A stretch of 43,767 nt of DNA from Aporhodopirellula sallentina SM41. Lineage in GTDB: Bacteria; Planctomycetota; Planctomycetia; Pirellulales; Pirellulaceae. The position numbers and the translations under genes are program-made. This document shows, in pieces, positions 17,395 to 26,705 of the stretch (the first letter of the stretch is position 1; each line of letters begins with the position of its first letter). Location of the stretch: the NCBI RefSeq assembly GCF_000346505.1, contig NZ_ANOH01000405.1, positions 1-43,767 of the forward strand, written 5' to 3'. Under the pieces are notes generated by a model. The model was given only the letters and a program-made list of their open reading frames with translations, had not been told where the DNA came from and ran no database searches.

Positions 17395-18282
17395 ATGCGT
17401 CAGAATCGTCCGCACTCCACGGCCGTTTTGTCCATCACGCGATCACTCCTGGTGAATCGTGCGGTCGCGGTCTGCGCTGTCTTGATTGCGACTGTCCTCA
17501 GCGGGTGCAGCCAAAATCCGTATCTGGCCGGCGGTGGTACCTCGGTCTGGCAGCCACCTCCGACCACGACGACCTCACTGACGGCGAGCCAAGCTCAACT
17601 CGCCGAGTTGAACCGACGTGTGCAATTGCTCGATGACAACAATCGCCAACTAACCACACAGCTCGCACAAAGCGAACAGCAGGCTCAGGTGTACCGCGAC
17701 GAATTGAACCTCGTTCGCAAACAACTCGCCGACACCGCTCAACAATACGATGCGGCTCGAATCGCCGCGAACGAAGCGCAGAACTCGGCACGCAGCTTCC
17801 AAGCGTCAGCCCAACTGAGGGGCGGAGCAACCATCCGAGCAAACACTAACCTGAACCAACTCGCCGGACGGCTCAACCTCGGTAACCTGCAGGTTCAGCA
17901 AGACGGCGAGGTGATCCGAATCGTCCTGCCATCCGACCAATTATTTGTTCAGGGCTCGGCTCAATTGCAGCCGCAATCGCCGGCGATCTTAGATCCTGTC
18001 GCCGCACAACTGCGTTCGGTCTTCCCACGCCAACGGATCGGGATCGAAGGGTACACCGACAACGCCCCCATGTACGGTGGGGCCGCCTCGAGTGCTCATC
18101 AACTCACCTCGGCGCAGACCTCCGCAGTGCTCGATGTGCTGACACGTCGCAGCGGTATGCCGGGGCAACAACTCTTCATCGTCTCGCACGGATCGAACAA
18201 TCCTCGCGGCGACAACTCCACCCCGGCGGGCCGTGCCGCGAACCGCCGGATCGAATTGGTGGTCTACCCGGAAACGTTCTAA
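17395..18282 (+). CDS. OmpA/Pal-family lipoprotein with coiled coil
   Basis: A 295-residue envelope lipoprotein. The signal segment LLVNRAVAVCAVLIATVLSG ends at lipobox Cys38 (VLSGC). After a Pro/Thr linker, residues about 60-140 are Gln/Ala/Leu-rich and form a long coiled coil (LAELNRRVQLLDDNNRQLTT onward). The C-terminal ~120 residues are an OmpA-like peptidoglycan-binding domain: IGIEGYTDNAP, LTSAQTSAVLDVL, then AGRAANRRIELVVYP. The R-x-x-N-R-R-I-E pattern is typical of the family. It probably tethers the outer membrane to the cell wall. ATG at 17395 is chosen; a GTG at 17359 would add 12 residues. No strong ribosome binding site is visible. The DUF1571 gene follows 216 bp downstream. Confidence 0.88.
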   Translation: MRQNRPHSTAVLSITRSLLVNRAVAVCAVLIATVLSGCSQNPYLAGGGTSVWQPPPTTTTSLTASQAQLAELNRRVQLLDDNNRQLTTQLAQSEQQAQVYRDELNLVRKQLADTAQQYDAARIAANEAQNSARSFQASAQLRGGATIRANTNLNQLAGRLNLGNLQVQQDGEVIRIVLPSDQLFVQGSAQLQPQSPAILDPVAAQLRSVFPRQRIGIEGYTDNAPMYGGAASSAHQLTSAQTSAVLDVLTRRSGMPGQQLFIVSHGSNNPRGDNSTPAGRAANRRIELVVYPETF

Positions 18283-18498
18283 ACTCGTGCTCGGGTTTCC
18301 GGTCGGCTCTCGTTTCTCTCGGATTGGCTCTCCTTTCTTTGCAGGTAATTATCCTGTAACAGTGTTCTATGGTGAGACCGGATCCGCCTCGGCACGCCAT
18401 CTGCTCGCCCTGCAACACGGGCCGGTTAAGCCGACTGGCGTCTCGCGACGGTGGTTCTCCTCCGTTTGATTTCGTTTCCCTGCACGCAGGTTTGCTTC

Positions 18499-19458
18499 GT
18501 GTCTGATCAGACTCAACTCGACAACACTCCGAATGTTTGGCGTCGTTTGATTGTCATTCCCGCGATCGCATCGATGCTCGTCGGTATCCTCGCCTCGGGC
18601 GATTCACACGACCGGGAACCGGTTTCCGCTGTCGTGACGGCCCCTCAACCGATGTCGGCCGAAGAGATCGCGGCCGCCCAGGAAACGGACTCGAATGAAG
18701 TAGGCAAGACGGTCGAGGTCAGCATGGACGAGATGCTCGACCTCGCTGAAGACGCGTTGGAGGCAACGGTTGCCAACGTGGACGATTACACAGCCCGAAT
18801 GATCAAACAGGAGCAAGACCGCAGCGGTGTGTTGCAACCGGCCTCGGAATGCTTCATGAAAGTCGCCACTCGACACCCCGGCGGCAAACCTGGATCACCG
18901 CTGAAGGTCTACATGCGGTTTGACTCACCCGATGACGTTCGCGGCCGTGAAGTGATTTGGGTCGAAAATGAGAACGACGGCAAACTGCTCGTTCGTGAGG
19001 CGGGGGCGATCGGTGCAATGATGACTGTCCCCTTACCACCGGACGGGTTCCTAGCGATGCGAGGTCAGCGGTACCCGATCACCGAGATCGGTTTGACCCG
19101 TTTGCTCGAAAAACTGATCACGCGAGGTTCGGTTGACCGCGAAGATCCGAGCGTTCGAGTTTTCAAAACAGAAGGACACCCGTACGACGGCCGATCCCTG
19201 ACTCATCTGCGGATTCAGCGAAGCAAGCCGAGCGGCCGCGAAGGAGACTTTTCGCTCGCCGAATTGGTCCTCGATCGCGAGCGAAACTTGGTCGTCAGCT
19301 TCCGCAGCTTTGACTGGCCCGACGAAGAAACCGGCGAACGAACGCTAATCGAATCGTACGAGTACCACGACCTCCAACTCAACGTCGGCCTAACCGATCA
19401 CGACTTCGATCCGGCCAACCCGGAATACACGTTTGTCGAGAGCAAAGCGTCACGCTAG
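18499..19458 (+). CDS. DUF1571 family exported protein
   Basis: A ~319-residue protein of the DUF1571 family, which is common in planctomycetes and myxobacteria. A membrane or export segment (LIVIPAIASMLVGILASG) lies near the N-terminus. The family core begins near residue 100: VDDYTARMIKQEQDRSGVLQ, a KVYMRFDSPDDVRGREVIWV strand pair, and the C-terminal ESYEYHDLQLNVGLTDHDFD. The overall design resembles LolA/LolB-like outer-membrane lipoprotein carriers (a curved sheet that holds a lipid), but no function is proven. The start is uncertain. GTG at 18499 has CAGG upstream at fair spacing and leaves a short N-region before the hydrophobic segment; another GTG at 18451 is possible. The stop is 73 bp from the convergent dnaE stop, with a hairpin element between them. 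Confidence 0.82.
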   Translation: MSDQTQLDNTPNVWRRLIVIPAIASMLVGILASGDSHDREPVSAVVTAPQPMSAEEIAAAQETDSNEVGKTVEVSMDEMLDLAEDALEATVANVDDYTARMIKQEQDRSGVLQPASECFMKVATRHPGGKPGSPLKVYMRFDSPDDVRGREVIWVENENDGKLLVREAGAIGAMMTVPLPPDGFLAMRGQRYPITEIGLTRLLEKLITRGSVDREDPSVRVFKTEGHPYDGRSLTHLRIQRSKPSGREGDFSLAELVLDRERNLVVSFRSFDWPDEETGERTLIESYEYHDLQLNVGLTDHDFDPANPEYTFVESKASR

Positions 19459-19531
19459 GCCTCGTGAATCGCCGAAAGTCTTGGCGATTTTCGCTACGGG
19501 ATGAACGCTGATCATTGGTTGTCGCGATCCA
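19459..19531 (+). repeat. REP-like hairpin element, copy A
   Basis: It fills the gap between the convergent DUF1571 and dnaE genes. The core hairpin is 19473-19493: arms CGAAAGT and ATTTTCG (one G-U pair) around loop CTTGGCG. Flanks on both sides align with copy C at 29222-29294: GCCTC before the hairpin, then ...ACGG, ...CTGAT and CGATCC after it. Its position allows a role as a two-way transcription end. Confidence 0.6.
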
Positions 19532-22500
19532 CTAACGCTGTGGTTTGCTCATCAGCAGTTTGTAGTGACCGTTACCGAGGAGGTCATCGAGTCGCTCGCG
19601 AAGTTGCGGCGAGATATCGACTTTGAACTTGTCGGCTTTGAAGTGCACCGTCTCGCCTTCCTGCAACGCCATCGTCAGGTGCAGCTCTTTCGAACCGGGA
19701 TAGCCGCGGACGATTTCTCGCACTTTCGACACGGTGGTTTCGTCATGGTCGGCTTCGTCGAGACGGATCCGCATTCCGTGAGTGAACTTGTTATCGAGTT
19801 CATCGAGCGGCGTGATTTCGTCGACGATCAGGTTCACTTCGTCCCCACCACCTCGGCGGTCCACCTTGCCCTTGAGCAACACGACGGCGTCGGGTTGGAC
19901 ACGTTCACCGCAGACAGCGAACCCACGCGGCCACAAAATACAACGCACGTTCCCCTGCATGTCTTCGAGATCGAAGTTCGCGTACTTGCTCGGTTGCCCG
20001 GGCTTGGGGTTCTTGGTGTGAGCGATTTTGATCGAGCTGAGCATACCGCCGAGGATCACCTCTTCGCGGTCACCGCACTGCGTGAGTGAATCGGTTTGGT
20101 GGGTGCGGAAGGTGGCGAGTTTTGGCTCGAATTCGGCGAGCGGGTGACTGTCGAGATAGAAGCCGAGCACCTCTTTTTCGGCGAGCAACTTTTCGCGATC
20201 GGGCCACTCTTCGATATCCGGCAGAGGCACGCCGGGCGAAGCGGCGTCGTCGGCATCTTCCTCTTCGTCCTCAAACGCACCGAACAGACTGGCCTGGCCG
20301 TGTTTCTTGTCCGCCTGAACTGCCGCACCGGCTTGCAACGCTCGCTCGATCACCGCGGCGAGCTGACTACGCTTGGCACCAAAGCAATCCATCGCGCCGG
20401 CTTTAATTAACGTCTCGATCGAACTGCGGTTACAGTCGTGTGGGTCAACTCGTTCACAGAAATCAAAGATGTCTTTGAACGGTCCGTTCTTCAAACGCTC
20501 GGCTTCGATCGAGGTCGCCGTTGATCCGCCGCAGGCTTTGATTGCGGACAACGCGAATGGAATCTTGCCATCGAGAACGGTGAAGTCCGCTCCCGACTTA
20601 TTCACACACGGTGGCAAGACTTCGATCTCCATCCGATCGCAATCTTCCATGTGCTCGACGAGGGCGTCTTTGCGTTTGAAGTTCCGGCCGGAGATATCGC
20701 TCGACAACAACGCCGCCATGAACTCCACCGGGTAGTGGGCTTTCAGGTAGGCGGTTTGGTATGCGACCAGCGCGTACGCGGTACTGTGCGATTTATTGAA
20801 ACCGTAACCGGCGAACTTAACGATCAGGTTCCAAATGTCTTCGGCATCTTTTTCCGCCAAGCCGTTCCTCACCGAACCGGCGATGAAGACGTCGTGGTTG
20901 GCATCGATCAATGCCTGTTTCTTTTTCGAAATCGCTTTAATACAGGTGTACGCTTTGGCCAACGGAACGTCACCGAGTCGGTTCAGAATCCGCATCACCT
21001 GTTCCTGGTAGACCATGATCGAGTTGGTCTCTTCCAGGATTTCCTTAAGCACGGGGTGCTTGTACTCAGGCTGCTGGCGTCCGTGCTTAATATTGACGTA
21101 GTCATCGACCATCCCGCCCTCGAGCGGACCAGGACGATACAACGCCGCCGTTGCAATGATGTCGCTGAAACAGTCAGGCTTCATCCGTTGCAACAGGTCA
21201 CGAATCCCGCCCGATTCGAGCTGGAACACCCCCTTGGTTTCGCCGCGCTGCAGCAACGCGTAGCTGGGTTTGTCGTCGAGCGGGAACTTCAGCGGATCGA
21301 TCGTCTTGCCGGTGGTTTGTTCCACCAGTTTGACCGTCCGGCTGAGGATGGTCAGGTTGCGAAGACCGAGGAAGTCCATCTTCAGCAATCCGGACGCTTC
21401 CACGTCGACCATCGCCCACTGCGTGATCACATCCTGCTTGCCCGGAACCCGCCCGAGTGGAACGTATTCGGTCAACGGCTTGTCGGCGATCACCACCGCG
21501 GCCGCGTGTGTTCCGACGTTCCGTGCGAGCCCTTCGATCTTCATCGCCAGATCGAGCAGCTCTTTGATTTCCGGATCACCGTCGTAGGCCATCTTCAGAT
21601 CAGCACTCTTGTCGAGCGCTTTGCTGATCGTGATCTTTAGCTCGTCGGGCACCATCTCGGTGATTTGGTTGACCCGCGAAAGCGGAATGCCCAACGCCCG
21701 CCCGGTGTCTTTGATCGCCGCCTTCGCCGCGAGCGTTCCGAACGTCCCGATCTGGCAAACCATCTCATGACCGTAACGTTCCTTGACGTAATCGATCACC
21801 TCGATGCGACGTTCTTTCTCGAAGTCGATATCGATATCCGGCGGCTCGGTTCGGCTCTCGTCGAGGAACCGTTCAAAGAGCAGGTCATATCGCAACGGAC
21901 AAACGTGCGACATGTACAGCGCGTAACAAACGATCGCCCCCACACCACTTCCCCGGGCCGTCGCCGAAATGCCGATGTCGCGGGCGTGATTGACGAAGTC
22001 CCAAACGATCAGGAAGTACGTCGGATAACCGAGCTTCTCGATCACGTTGAGTTCACGGTCGAGCCTCGCCATGACCTCGTCGGACAGTTTGCCGTCGACA
22101 ATGCGTTCCGGATCGCCTTCATACCGTTCCATCAAACCTTTTTCACAAAGTTCGCGGAGGTACTGCAGCGGCGTCTTCTCATCCGGGCAAGGGAAGCTCG
22201 GGAAGAAGTACTTGTTGAATTCGATTTCGATGTCGACCGTGTCCGCGATCTCTTGGCTGCGTGCGACCGCGTCGTCGAGTCCCGGGAACTTCTCGTACAT
22301 CTGCTCGGGACTGCGCAGGAAGAACTGGTCGTTCTCCATCTTCATCCGCGTTTGGTCGGTCCGGAACCGACCTGTATTGATGCACAACATGATGTCTTGT
22401 GCTTCGGCGTCTTCCGGATCGACGTAGTGACAATCACTCGTCGCGACGAGGGGCAATCCCATCTGATTGGCGATGGTCACGGCACCTTCGAGTTGTTGCC

Positions 22501-23128
22501 GTTGAATTTCCACATCGTTGTTCATGATTTCGATGTAGTATCGATCTTTGAAAACGTTGTGGAACCAACCCGCGATCTTCTTCGCTTCGCGTTCGTGTTC
22601 CTCCGTTGCGATTCCCTTCAAGATCGCGCGGCTGAACTCACTGCTGACGCATCCCGACAAACAGATAATCCCTTCGCTGTATTTTTCGAGAATCTCTTTG
22701 TCGATTCGTGGTTTGAAGTAAAACCCTTCGAGCGACGCCGCCGAGGCGAGTTTAATAAGGTTCTTGAACCCTTTCCGGTTCTGCGCGAGCAACGTCAGGT
22801 GATAACTCGCCGCCTTGCTGCTCGACGCACCTCCCTTGTCGAATCGACTCCCAGGCGCGATGTAGGCTTCGTATCCGATGATCGGATTGATGTTCGCACT
22901 TTTGGCTTTGCGGTAAAACTCGAGTGCCCCGTGCAGGTTGCCGTGATCGGTCAGTGCGAGCGCGTTCATCCCATGGCTGACCGCACGATTGACCAATTTC
23001 CCCACATCGCCGGCGCCATCGAGCAAGCTGTAGTGACTGTGGCAATGAAGGTGGACGAACGGGCGTGGTTCCTTCAACGTGCCGTCGGCGGCCAGATCGT
23101 CAGCCGAAGCGGGAATGATATCGCTCAT
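19532..23128 (-). CDS. dnaE: DNA polymerase III alpha subunit
   Basis: 1198 residues, full-length bacterial replicative polymerase catalytic subunit. The N-terminal PHP domain starts FVHLHCHSHYSLLDGAG (24-40) and includes ALTDHGNLHGALEFY. The polymerase active-site triad region is EPPDIDIDFEKERR near residue 430, followed by GTFGTLAAKAAIKDTGRALG. Further conserved segments are MDFLGLRNLTIL, GVFQLESGGIRDLLQRMKPD, YRPGPLEGGMVDDY, MVYQEQVMRI, and FNKSHSTAYALVAYQTAYLK. A C-terminal OB-fold (EEVILGGMLSSIKIAHTKN) and a FDLEDMQGNVRCILWP strand pair follow. The enzyme replicates the chromosome in the DNA polymerase III holoenzyme. ATG at 23128 has AAGGA eight bases upstream. It is divergent from the 980-residue protein gene. 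No frameshift or missing catalytic residue is seen. Confidence 0.98.
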   Translation of the reverse strand: MSDIIPASADDLAADGTLKEPRPFVHLHCHSHYSLLDGAGDVGKLVNRAVSHGMNALALTDHGNLHGALEFYRKAKSANINPIIGYEAYIAPGSRFDKGGASSSKAASYHLTLLAQNRKGFKNLIKLASAASLEGFYFKPRIDKEILEKYSEGIICLSGCVSSEFSRAILKGIATEEHEREAKKIAGWFHNVFKDRYYIEIMNNDVEIQRQQLEGAVTIANQMGLPLVATSDCHYVDPEDAEAQDIMLCINTGRFRTDQTRMKMENDQFFLRSPEQMYEKFPGLDDAVARSQEIADTVDIEIEFNKYFFPSFPCPDEKTPLQYLRELCEKGLMERYEGDPERIVDGKLSDEVMARLDRELNVIEKLGYPTYFLIVWDFVNHARDIGISATARGSGVGAIVCYALYMSHVCPLRYDLLFERFLDESRTEPPDIDIDFEKERRIEVIDYVKERYGHEMVCQIGTFGTLAAKAAIKDTGRALGIPLSRVNQITEMVPDELKITISKALDKSADLKMAYDGDPEIKELLDLAMKIEGLARNVGTHAAAVVIADKPLTEYVPLGRVPGKQDVITQWAMVDVEASGLLKMDFLGLRNLTILSRTVKLVEQTTGKTIDPLKFPLDDKPSYALLQRGETKGVFQLESGGIRDLLQRMKPDCFSDIIATAALYRPGPLEGGMVDDYVNIKHGRQQPEYKHPVLKEILEETNSIMVYQEQVMRILNRLGDVPLAKAYTCIKAISKKKQALIDANHDVFIAGSVRNGLAEKDAEDIWNLIVKFAGYGFNKSHSTAYALVAYQTAYLKAHYPVEFMAALLSSDISGRNFKRKDALVEHMEDCDRMEIEVLPPCVNKSGADFTVLDGKIPFALSAIKACGGSTATSIEAERLKNGPFKDIFDFCERVDPHDCNRSSIETLIKAGAMDCFGAKRSQLAAVIERALQAGAAVQADKKHGQASLFGAFEDEEEDADDAASPGVPLPDIEEWPDREKLLAEKEVLGFYLDSHPLAEFEPKLATFRTHQTDSLTQCGDREEVILGGMLSSIKIAHTKNPKPGQPSKYANFDLEDMQGNVRCILWPRGFAVCGERVQPDAVVLLKGKVDRRGGGDEVNLIVDEITPLDELDNKFTHGMRIRLDEADHDETTVSKVREIVRGYPGSKELHLTMALQEGETVHFKADKFKVDISPQLRERLDDLLGNGHYKLLMSKPQR

Positions 23129-23582
23129 TGCAGAGGTCCTTTGCAGAGAGGTGAGGAAACGAACGCCGCAGCGAAGTCAAATCGCTGCCAATCCGCCACT
23201 AAAAAACGCCGCCGCGTCGATCGCAGAAAACGACCGCGGGCCTTCACCCAGACGCCGGGGTACGGGATCGGGTTCGTCCAGCCTAACGGGTTGAGGGCGG
23301 TCTGTTCAGAGGCTCCGTGGTCGAATTTTTCAGCGGCGGCGTGAAACCCGATTTTGGCAATTTGGAGTGTCCCGGATGTGCGGAATTTCCGATCCACAAG
23401 TTCTACAGGGGGGATACGCCGACTCCGTGTTTGCCATCGAAACGATCTCAAATCACGCAAAAGCTGGGTGCAAATGGAGGGGTGCGCAAAAGATGCACGC
23501 TCCGTCGGCACATTGAGGTGAATTTCTGTGGTCCGAATTTCCGATAGCTACGGTAGAACTCGTACTACCTGGAGATTCCGTC
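23129..23582. other. divergent intergenic region between dnaE and the 980-residue protein gene
   Basis: No credible gene. A 13-bp motif occurs twice in the same orientation with one mismatch: CGGAATTTCCGAT at 23381-23393 and CCGAATTTCCGAT at 23533-23545. A short inverted repeat GGTAG/CTACC (23552-23556 and 23565-23569) lies just before the ribosome binding site of the plus-strand gene and could affect its translation. Confidence 0.4.
23571..23574 (+). promoter_or_regulatory. ribosome binding site deciding a GTG start
   Basis: GGAG lies eight bases before GTG at 23583 and there is no competing ATG nearby, so this GTG is taken as the start of the 980-residue protein. Confidence 0.65.
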
Positions 23583-26525
23583 GTGCCCGTTAAGAACGTT
23601 CGTTGCCTGTCATCTGTCTCCAGCCCCCGCCGACGACGTCTGGCGATGTGGGTGATGCTCGGATGCGCGTCATCGACGGCACTGATTTCAGGCGGCCCCG
23701 GCATGGCGGACGATCTCGATTGGGGCAGCGGTATGTCTTTCTCGCAGCCCGCGACGAGTTCCACCTCGGATTCAACGGGTTTTCACAGCCCGTCGACCGA
23801 TTCGATCGAACCAGGCAATCGAGACGCGAAAGTGCCGACGTTCCGGCCGACGCAATCGGTCAATTCCGTGCTCGGTCTCCGAGACGGTCGCGCCGACTGG
23901 CAGGGCGGCCGACCAGGGCCAACGGGAACATCCATTGAGTTGCTGCCGCCAAAACGGCCTGCCACTCCTGAACCGCCGGCACCCACAGTCACCGCCGCCG
24001 CACCGACACCACCGGCCGCGCCGACTCCATCCACCCCGCCGGTTCAGTCCACGCCTAGCTTCGTGACGAGGGACAACGCTGAACTGCGCGGACTCCACCG
24101 CACCTGGCAACCTGCGATCCCGACGTTCAACGCACCTCGAAACGAATTGGTCCTGCGACCGGTCGCTCCGGAAGTCGACACGACTCCCGCACCGCAGCGA
24201 GACTTTTCTGCGCCCCGGGCGCTCTTGCAACCGCCACAACAGATCGCCACTCAGGCCCCTCCACCGTCGAACTTCGCGCCGACGCCGTTGAACGAGCCGA
24301 TTCCTAACATGGCAACCGGTCCGCACGCGAGAACGGTTTCGGACCGTAACTTTTTTCCTTCATGGTTGACCCCACGCAGTTCGGGCACAAAAGATCAGGC
24401 CCAATCCCGATCACCACGGCCCCGCACAACGACCACCCCGACACAAACCAATCCAACGCCAACGTATTCCAACCCGTCGAGCGATACGGCAACGGGTTCA
24501 GGAAATGGGTGGCAGCCTCGTGGTCAATCGATTCCACCGCAACCGTTGCGTGATCCGGTTCCCATGTCGGTCGCCGAGCCAATGCGCAGCGATCCATTGC
24601 CATCCACGCCGTCGCAATCAACGTCGCGGCAACCGTCGCCGCAAACACCAAATCGGCAACCATCAGGCCTGCGACCATCGAGTCCGACGCGGCCTTACCT
24701 CGTCCCCGATCGTCGTGGCGAAGCCGTCGGCAGCGGTGTGTCACCCACTCCGCCCGTCCAGACGTCACCGCGATCGTTGGCTCCGGTGCAACGGATGCCA
24801 TCGCTCGACGAGCTACCCGACGCACCGCTTTCGATGGAGGTTCGACCGTACGTCGAAACAAAACCTGAGCCAACGCGAGAGAGCAGTTCGCTCAACGAAC
24901 CGAGCCTCAACGCGGCACAGGAAGATCGCGATGTATCCGATAGCCTCGACGTAGGATCCTCCGCAGACGACTCCGCGATGAGTTTGGGTTCGCCGGCGAC
25001 GTTGGAGGAACTGCCGGCACGATCGAACTCCGATCTCGCCAACGCCCACGAGGGAAACAACGAAGGTGATACCGACGGACAAATGTCGCTCGACGATGCC
25101 GAGGGTATTTCACCCGACCAAGTCGAAAGCGACTCGGGGCTGGTCGACTTATTGCAGTCACCCCGACGGGGTACGGCGAGTGCACCGTCACGCGAGCAAC
25201 CGAGCCTAGAACGCGAGTCTGCTCCCGAGCTATCCGTCACACCGATCAAGCCGCTGCGTTTGAACCCGGTCGATCCACTCAAACCGATCGAGGACGAGGC
25301 TGACCTTCGTGACGTGCATACAGATTCTGCGTCGTCACGACGAAGTGTGTCCGATCTCGACTCGTCGGATCCTCCGCGCAGTCGCACGATGAACGACACC
25401 CGCGCGACCGATATCTCACGCCGCGACCGTAACGAACGGACAGCGACGTTACCGGCTGACCGTTTGGCCTACCTGGACGCGACCGGACGCCCCAAGTCGC
25501 ACACCGGCCGAGGCGCGGTTGCGAATCTCGATCCGTCGATCACGCGAATGCAACGTCCAATCTTGCAAACACTGCGGAATTGGCATGCCCGGACCGAACG
25601 CGCCGACTCACGTAGCAACTGGGGCATGATGCACGCGATCATGGTCTACGGTGCCGACACTCGAATTATCGCCCGTCGTCAAAACTACAGTGCGATTGCC
25701 TGGATCGCGGGGAACAACGTCTGCCGCGGAAACCGTTTGATGACGACCGAACGCGGTAAGATCAAAATCCGTGAAGGCACCGGTTTGCAAGGTCACCAGG
25801 CTCAGTTCCTCGCGGTGTTGTCGCTCGCGGGTGTTCCTGCGAACTATCCGCTGTACGCGAACAATCAAAAGTTCGCCGTCGAAGATTTGGTCCAAGTCGA
25901 AGCCGCCGCGTGTGAAGAAGGCAAGGAACTCACGTTTACGCTGATCGGTTTGTCGCACTACCTCGATACCGACGCGACGTGGGTGGGTGTCGGTGGTGAA
26001 CGTTGGAACTTCGAACGGTTGATCGCAGCCGAACTGCGGGAACCCGTTGTGGGTGCGGCATGCGGCGGCACCCACCGTTTGATGGGATTCGCGCATGCAC
26101 TGCGTAAGCGTCGTCTCGAAGGCGAACCGATTAATGGTCAATGGAAACGTGCCGAAGACTTCCTCGATGACTTTGTCCAGTACACCTACTCGATGCAAAA
26201 CCGTGACGGTTCCTTCAGTACGAATTGGTTCGAGTCGCGAGAGGACAACGGGGACCTGCAACGCAAGGTGCAAACCACCGGCCACATGCTCGAATTCTTG
26301 TTGACGCACTTGCCGGATGAAGATCTCGTCGACCCACACGTGGTTCGAGCGGTTCGCTTCATCGTCAATTCGATGGGCAAGGTCAAAGTTGATGATGCGG
26401 GAGTCGGCTATCGCGGCCACGCACTGCGTTCGCTCGCAATGTTCCATCGCCGCGTGTACGGGACCGCTCCCGAATACCCGAAACCCCAGGTCGCCTCCGG
26501 CCGCACCAATCAACGCCGTCGCTAG
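23583..26525 (+). CDS. large exported protein: low-complexity Pro/Ser/Thr region plus conserved C-terminal alpha-toroid-like domain
   Basis: 980 residues. A Sec-type signal (RRRRLAMWVMLGCASSTALI) precedes a ~590-residue disordered region rich in Pro, Ser, Thr, Arg and Asp. The C-terminal ~320 residues (about 650-965) are well ordered: RPILQTLRNWHARTERADSR, WGMMHAIMVYGADTRIIARR, GTGLQGHQAQFLAVLSLAGV, HYLDTDATWVGVGGERWNFE, MQNRDGSFSTNWF, and TTGHMLEFLLTHL. The regularly spaced helix pairs and the Q-N-R-D-GSF-S-x-x-W segment recall the alpha/alpha-toroid fold of squalene/prenyl cyclases and related binding proteins. That is inference; I see no DxDD cyclase acid motif, so an enzyme role is not claimed. 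It is probably an extracytoplasmic protein conserved in planctomycetes. The start is GTG at 23583 with GGAG upstream. It is convergent with the von Willebrand A gene. Confidence 0.8.
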   Translation: MPVKNVRCLSSVSSPRRRRLAMWVMLGCASSTALISGGPGMADDLDWGSGMSFSQPATSSTSDSTGFHSPSTDSIEPGNRDAKVPTFRPTQSVNSVLGLRDGRADWQGGRPGPTGTSIELLPPKRPATPEPPAPTVTAAAPTPPAAPTPSTPPVQSTPSFVTRDNAELRGLHRTWQPAIPTFNAPRNELVLRPVAPEVDTTPAPQRDFSAPRALLQPPQQIATQAPPPSNFAPTPLNEPIPNMATGPHARTVSDRNFFPSWLTPRSSGTKDQAQSRSPRPRTTTTPTQTNPTPTYSNPSSDTATGSGNGWQPRGQSIPPQPLRDPVPMSVAEPMRSDPLPSTPSQSTSRQPSPQTPNRQPSGLRPSSPTRPYLVPDRRGEAVGSGVSPTPPVQTSPRSLAPVQRMPSLDELPDAPLSMEVRPYVETKPEPTRESSSLNEPSLNAAQEDRDVSDSLDVGSSADDSAMSLGSPATLEELPARSNSDLANAHEGNNEGDTDGQMSLDDAEGISPDQVESDSGLVDLLQSPRRGTASAPSREQPSLERESAPELSVTPIKPLRLNPVDPLKPIEDEADLRDVHTDSASSRRSVSDLDSSDPPRSRTMNDTRATDISRRDRNERTATLPADRLAYLDATGRPKSHTGRGAVANLDPSITRMQRPILQTLRNWHARTERADSRSNWGMMHAIMVYGADTRIIARRQNYSAIAWIAGNNVCRGNRLMTTERGKIKIREGTGLQGHQAQFLAVLSLAGVPANYPLYANNQKFAVEDLVQVEAAACEEGKELTFTLIGLSHYLDTDATWVGVGGERWNFERLIAAELREPVVGAACGGTHRLMGFAHALRKRRLEGEPINGQWKRAEDFLDDFVQYTYSMQNRDGSFSTNWFESREDNGDLQRKVQTTGHMLEFLLTHLPDEDLVDPHVVRAVRFIVNSMGKVKVDDAGVGYRGHALRSLAMFHRRVYGTAPEYPKPQVASGRTNQRRR

Positions 26526-26610
26526 ACTGCGGTGTCCTGAAGTCTGGCGATTTCGGCATGTCGCCGTAGGATTCCGACGCAGCTCGGTAATCGGGTAGGC
26601 CGTAGTGGAT

Positions 26611-26648
26611 CTTGTTGAAGATCCTCAGGCAACAGGATCTTTAACAAG
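26611..26648. terminator. strong hairpin between convergent genes
   Basis: CTTGTTGAAGATCCT (26611-26625) pairs with AGGATCTTTAACAAG (26634-26648) over 15 bp with one G-U pair and an 8-nt loop. It lies between the stops of two convergent genes, so it could end transcription from both sides. No U-tract follows on either strand, so it may instead be a 3'-end-stabilising or repetitive palindrome. Confidence 0.6.
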
Positions 26649-26705
26649 CCCCACTCCCCGAACATCGGACTGAGCAAATGCCCGGGTATCCGCCGCGCGT
26701 TAGTT

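Noticed and set aside
21665-23344. 559-codon plus-strand open frame across dnaE
   Set aside because: It is the reverse-strand shadow of dnaE; the product is Arg/Val/Phe-rich, matches no family, and dnaE is certain.
24695-26513. Minus-strand frames of 234 and 301 codons
   Set aside because: Antisense to the 980-residue protein gene; low complexity and no recognisable motif.
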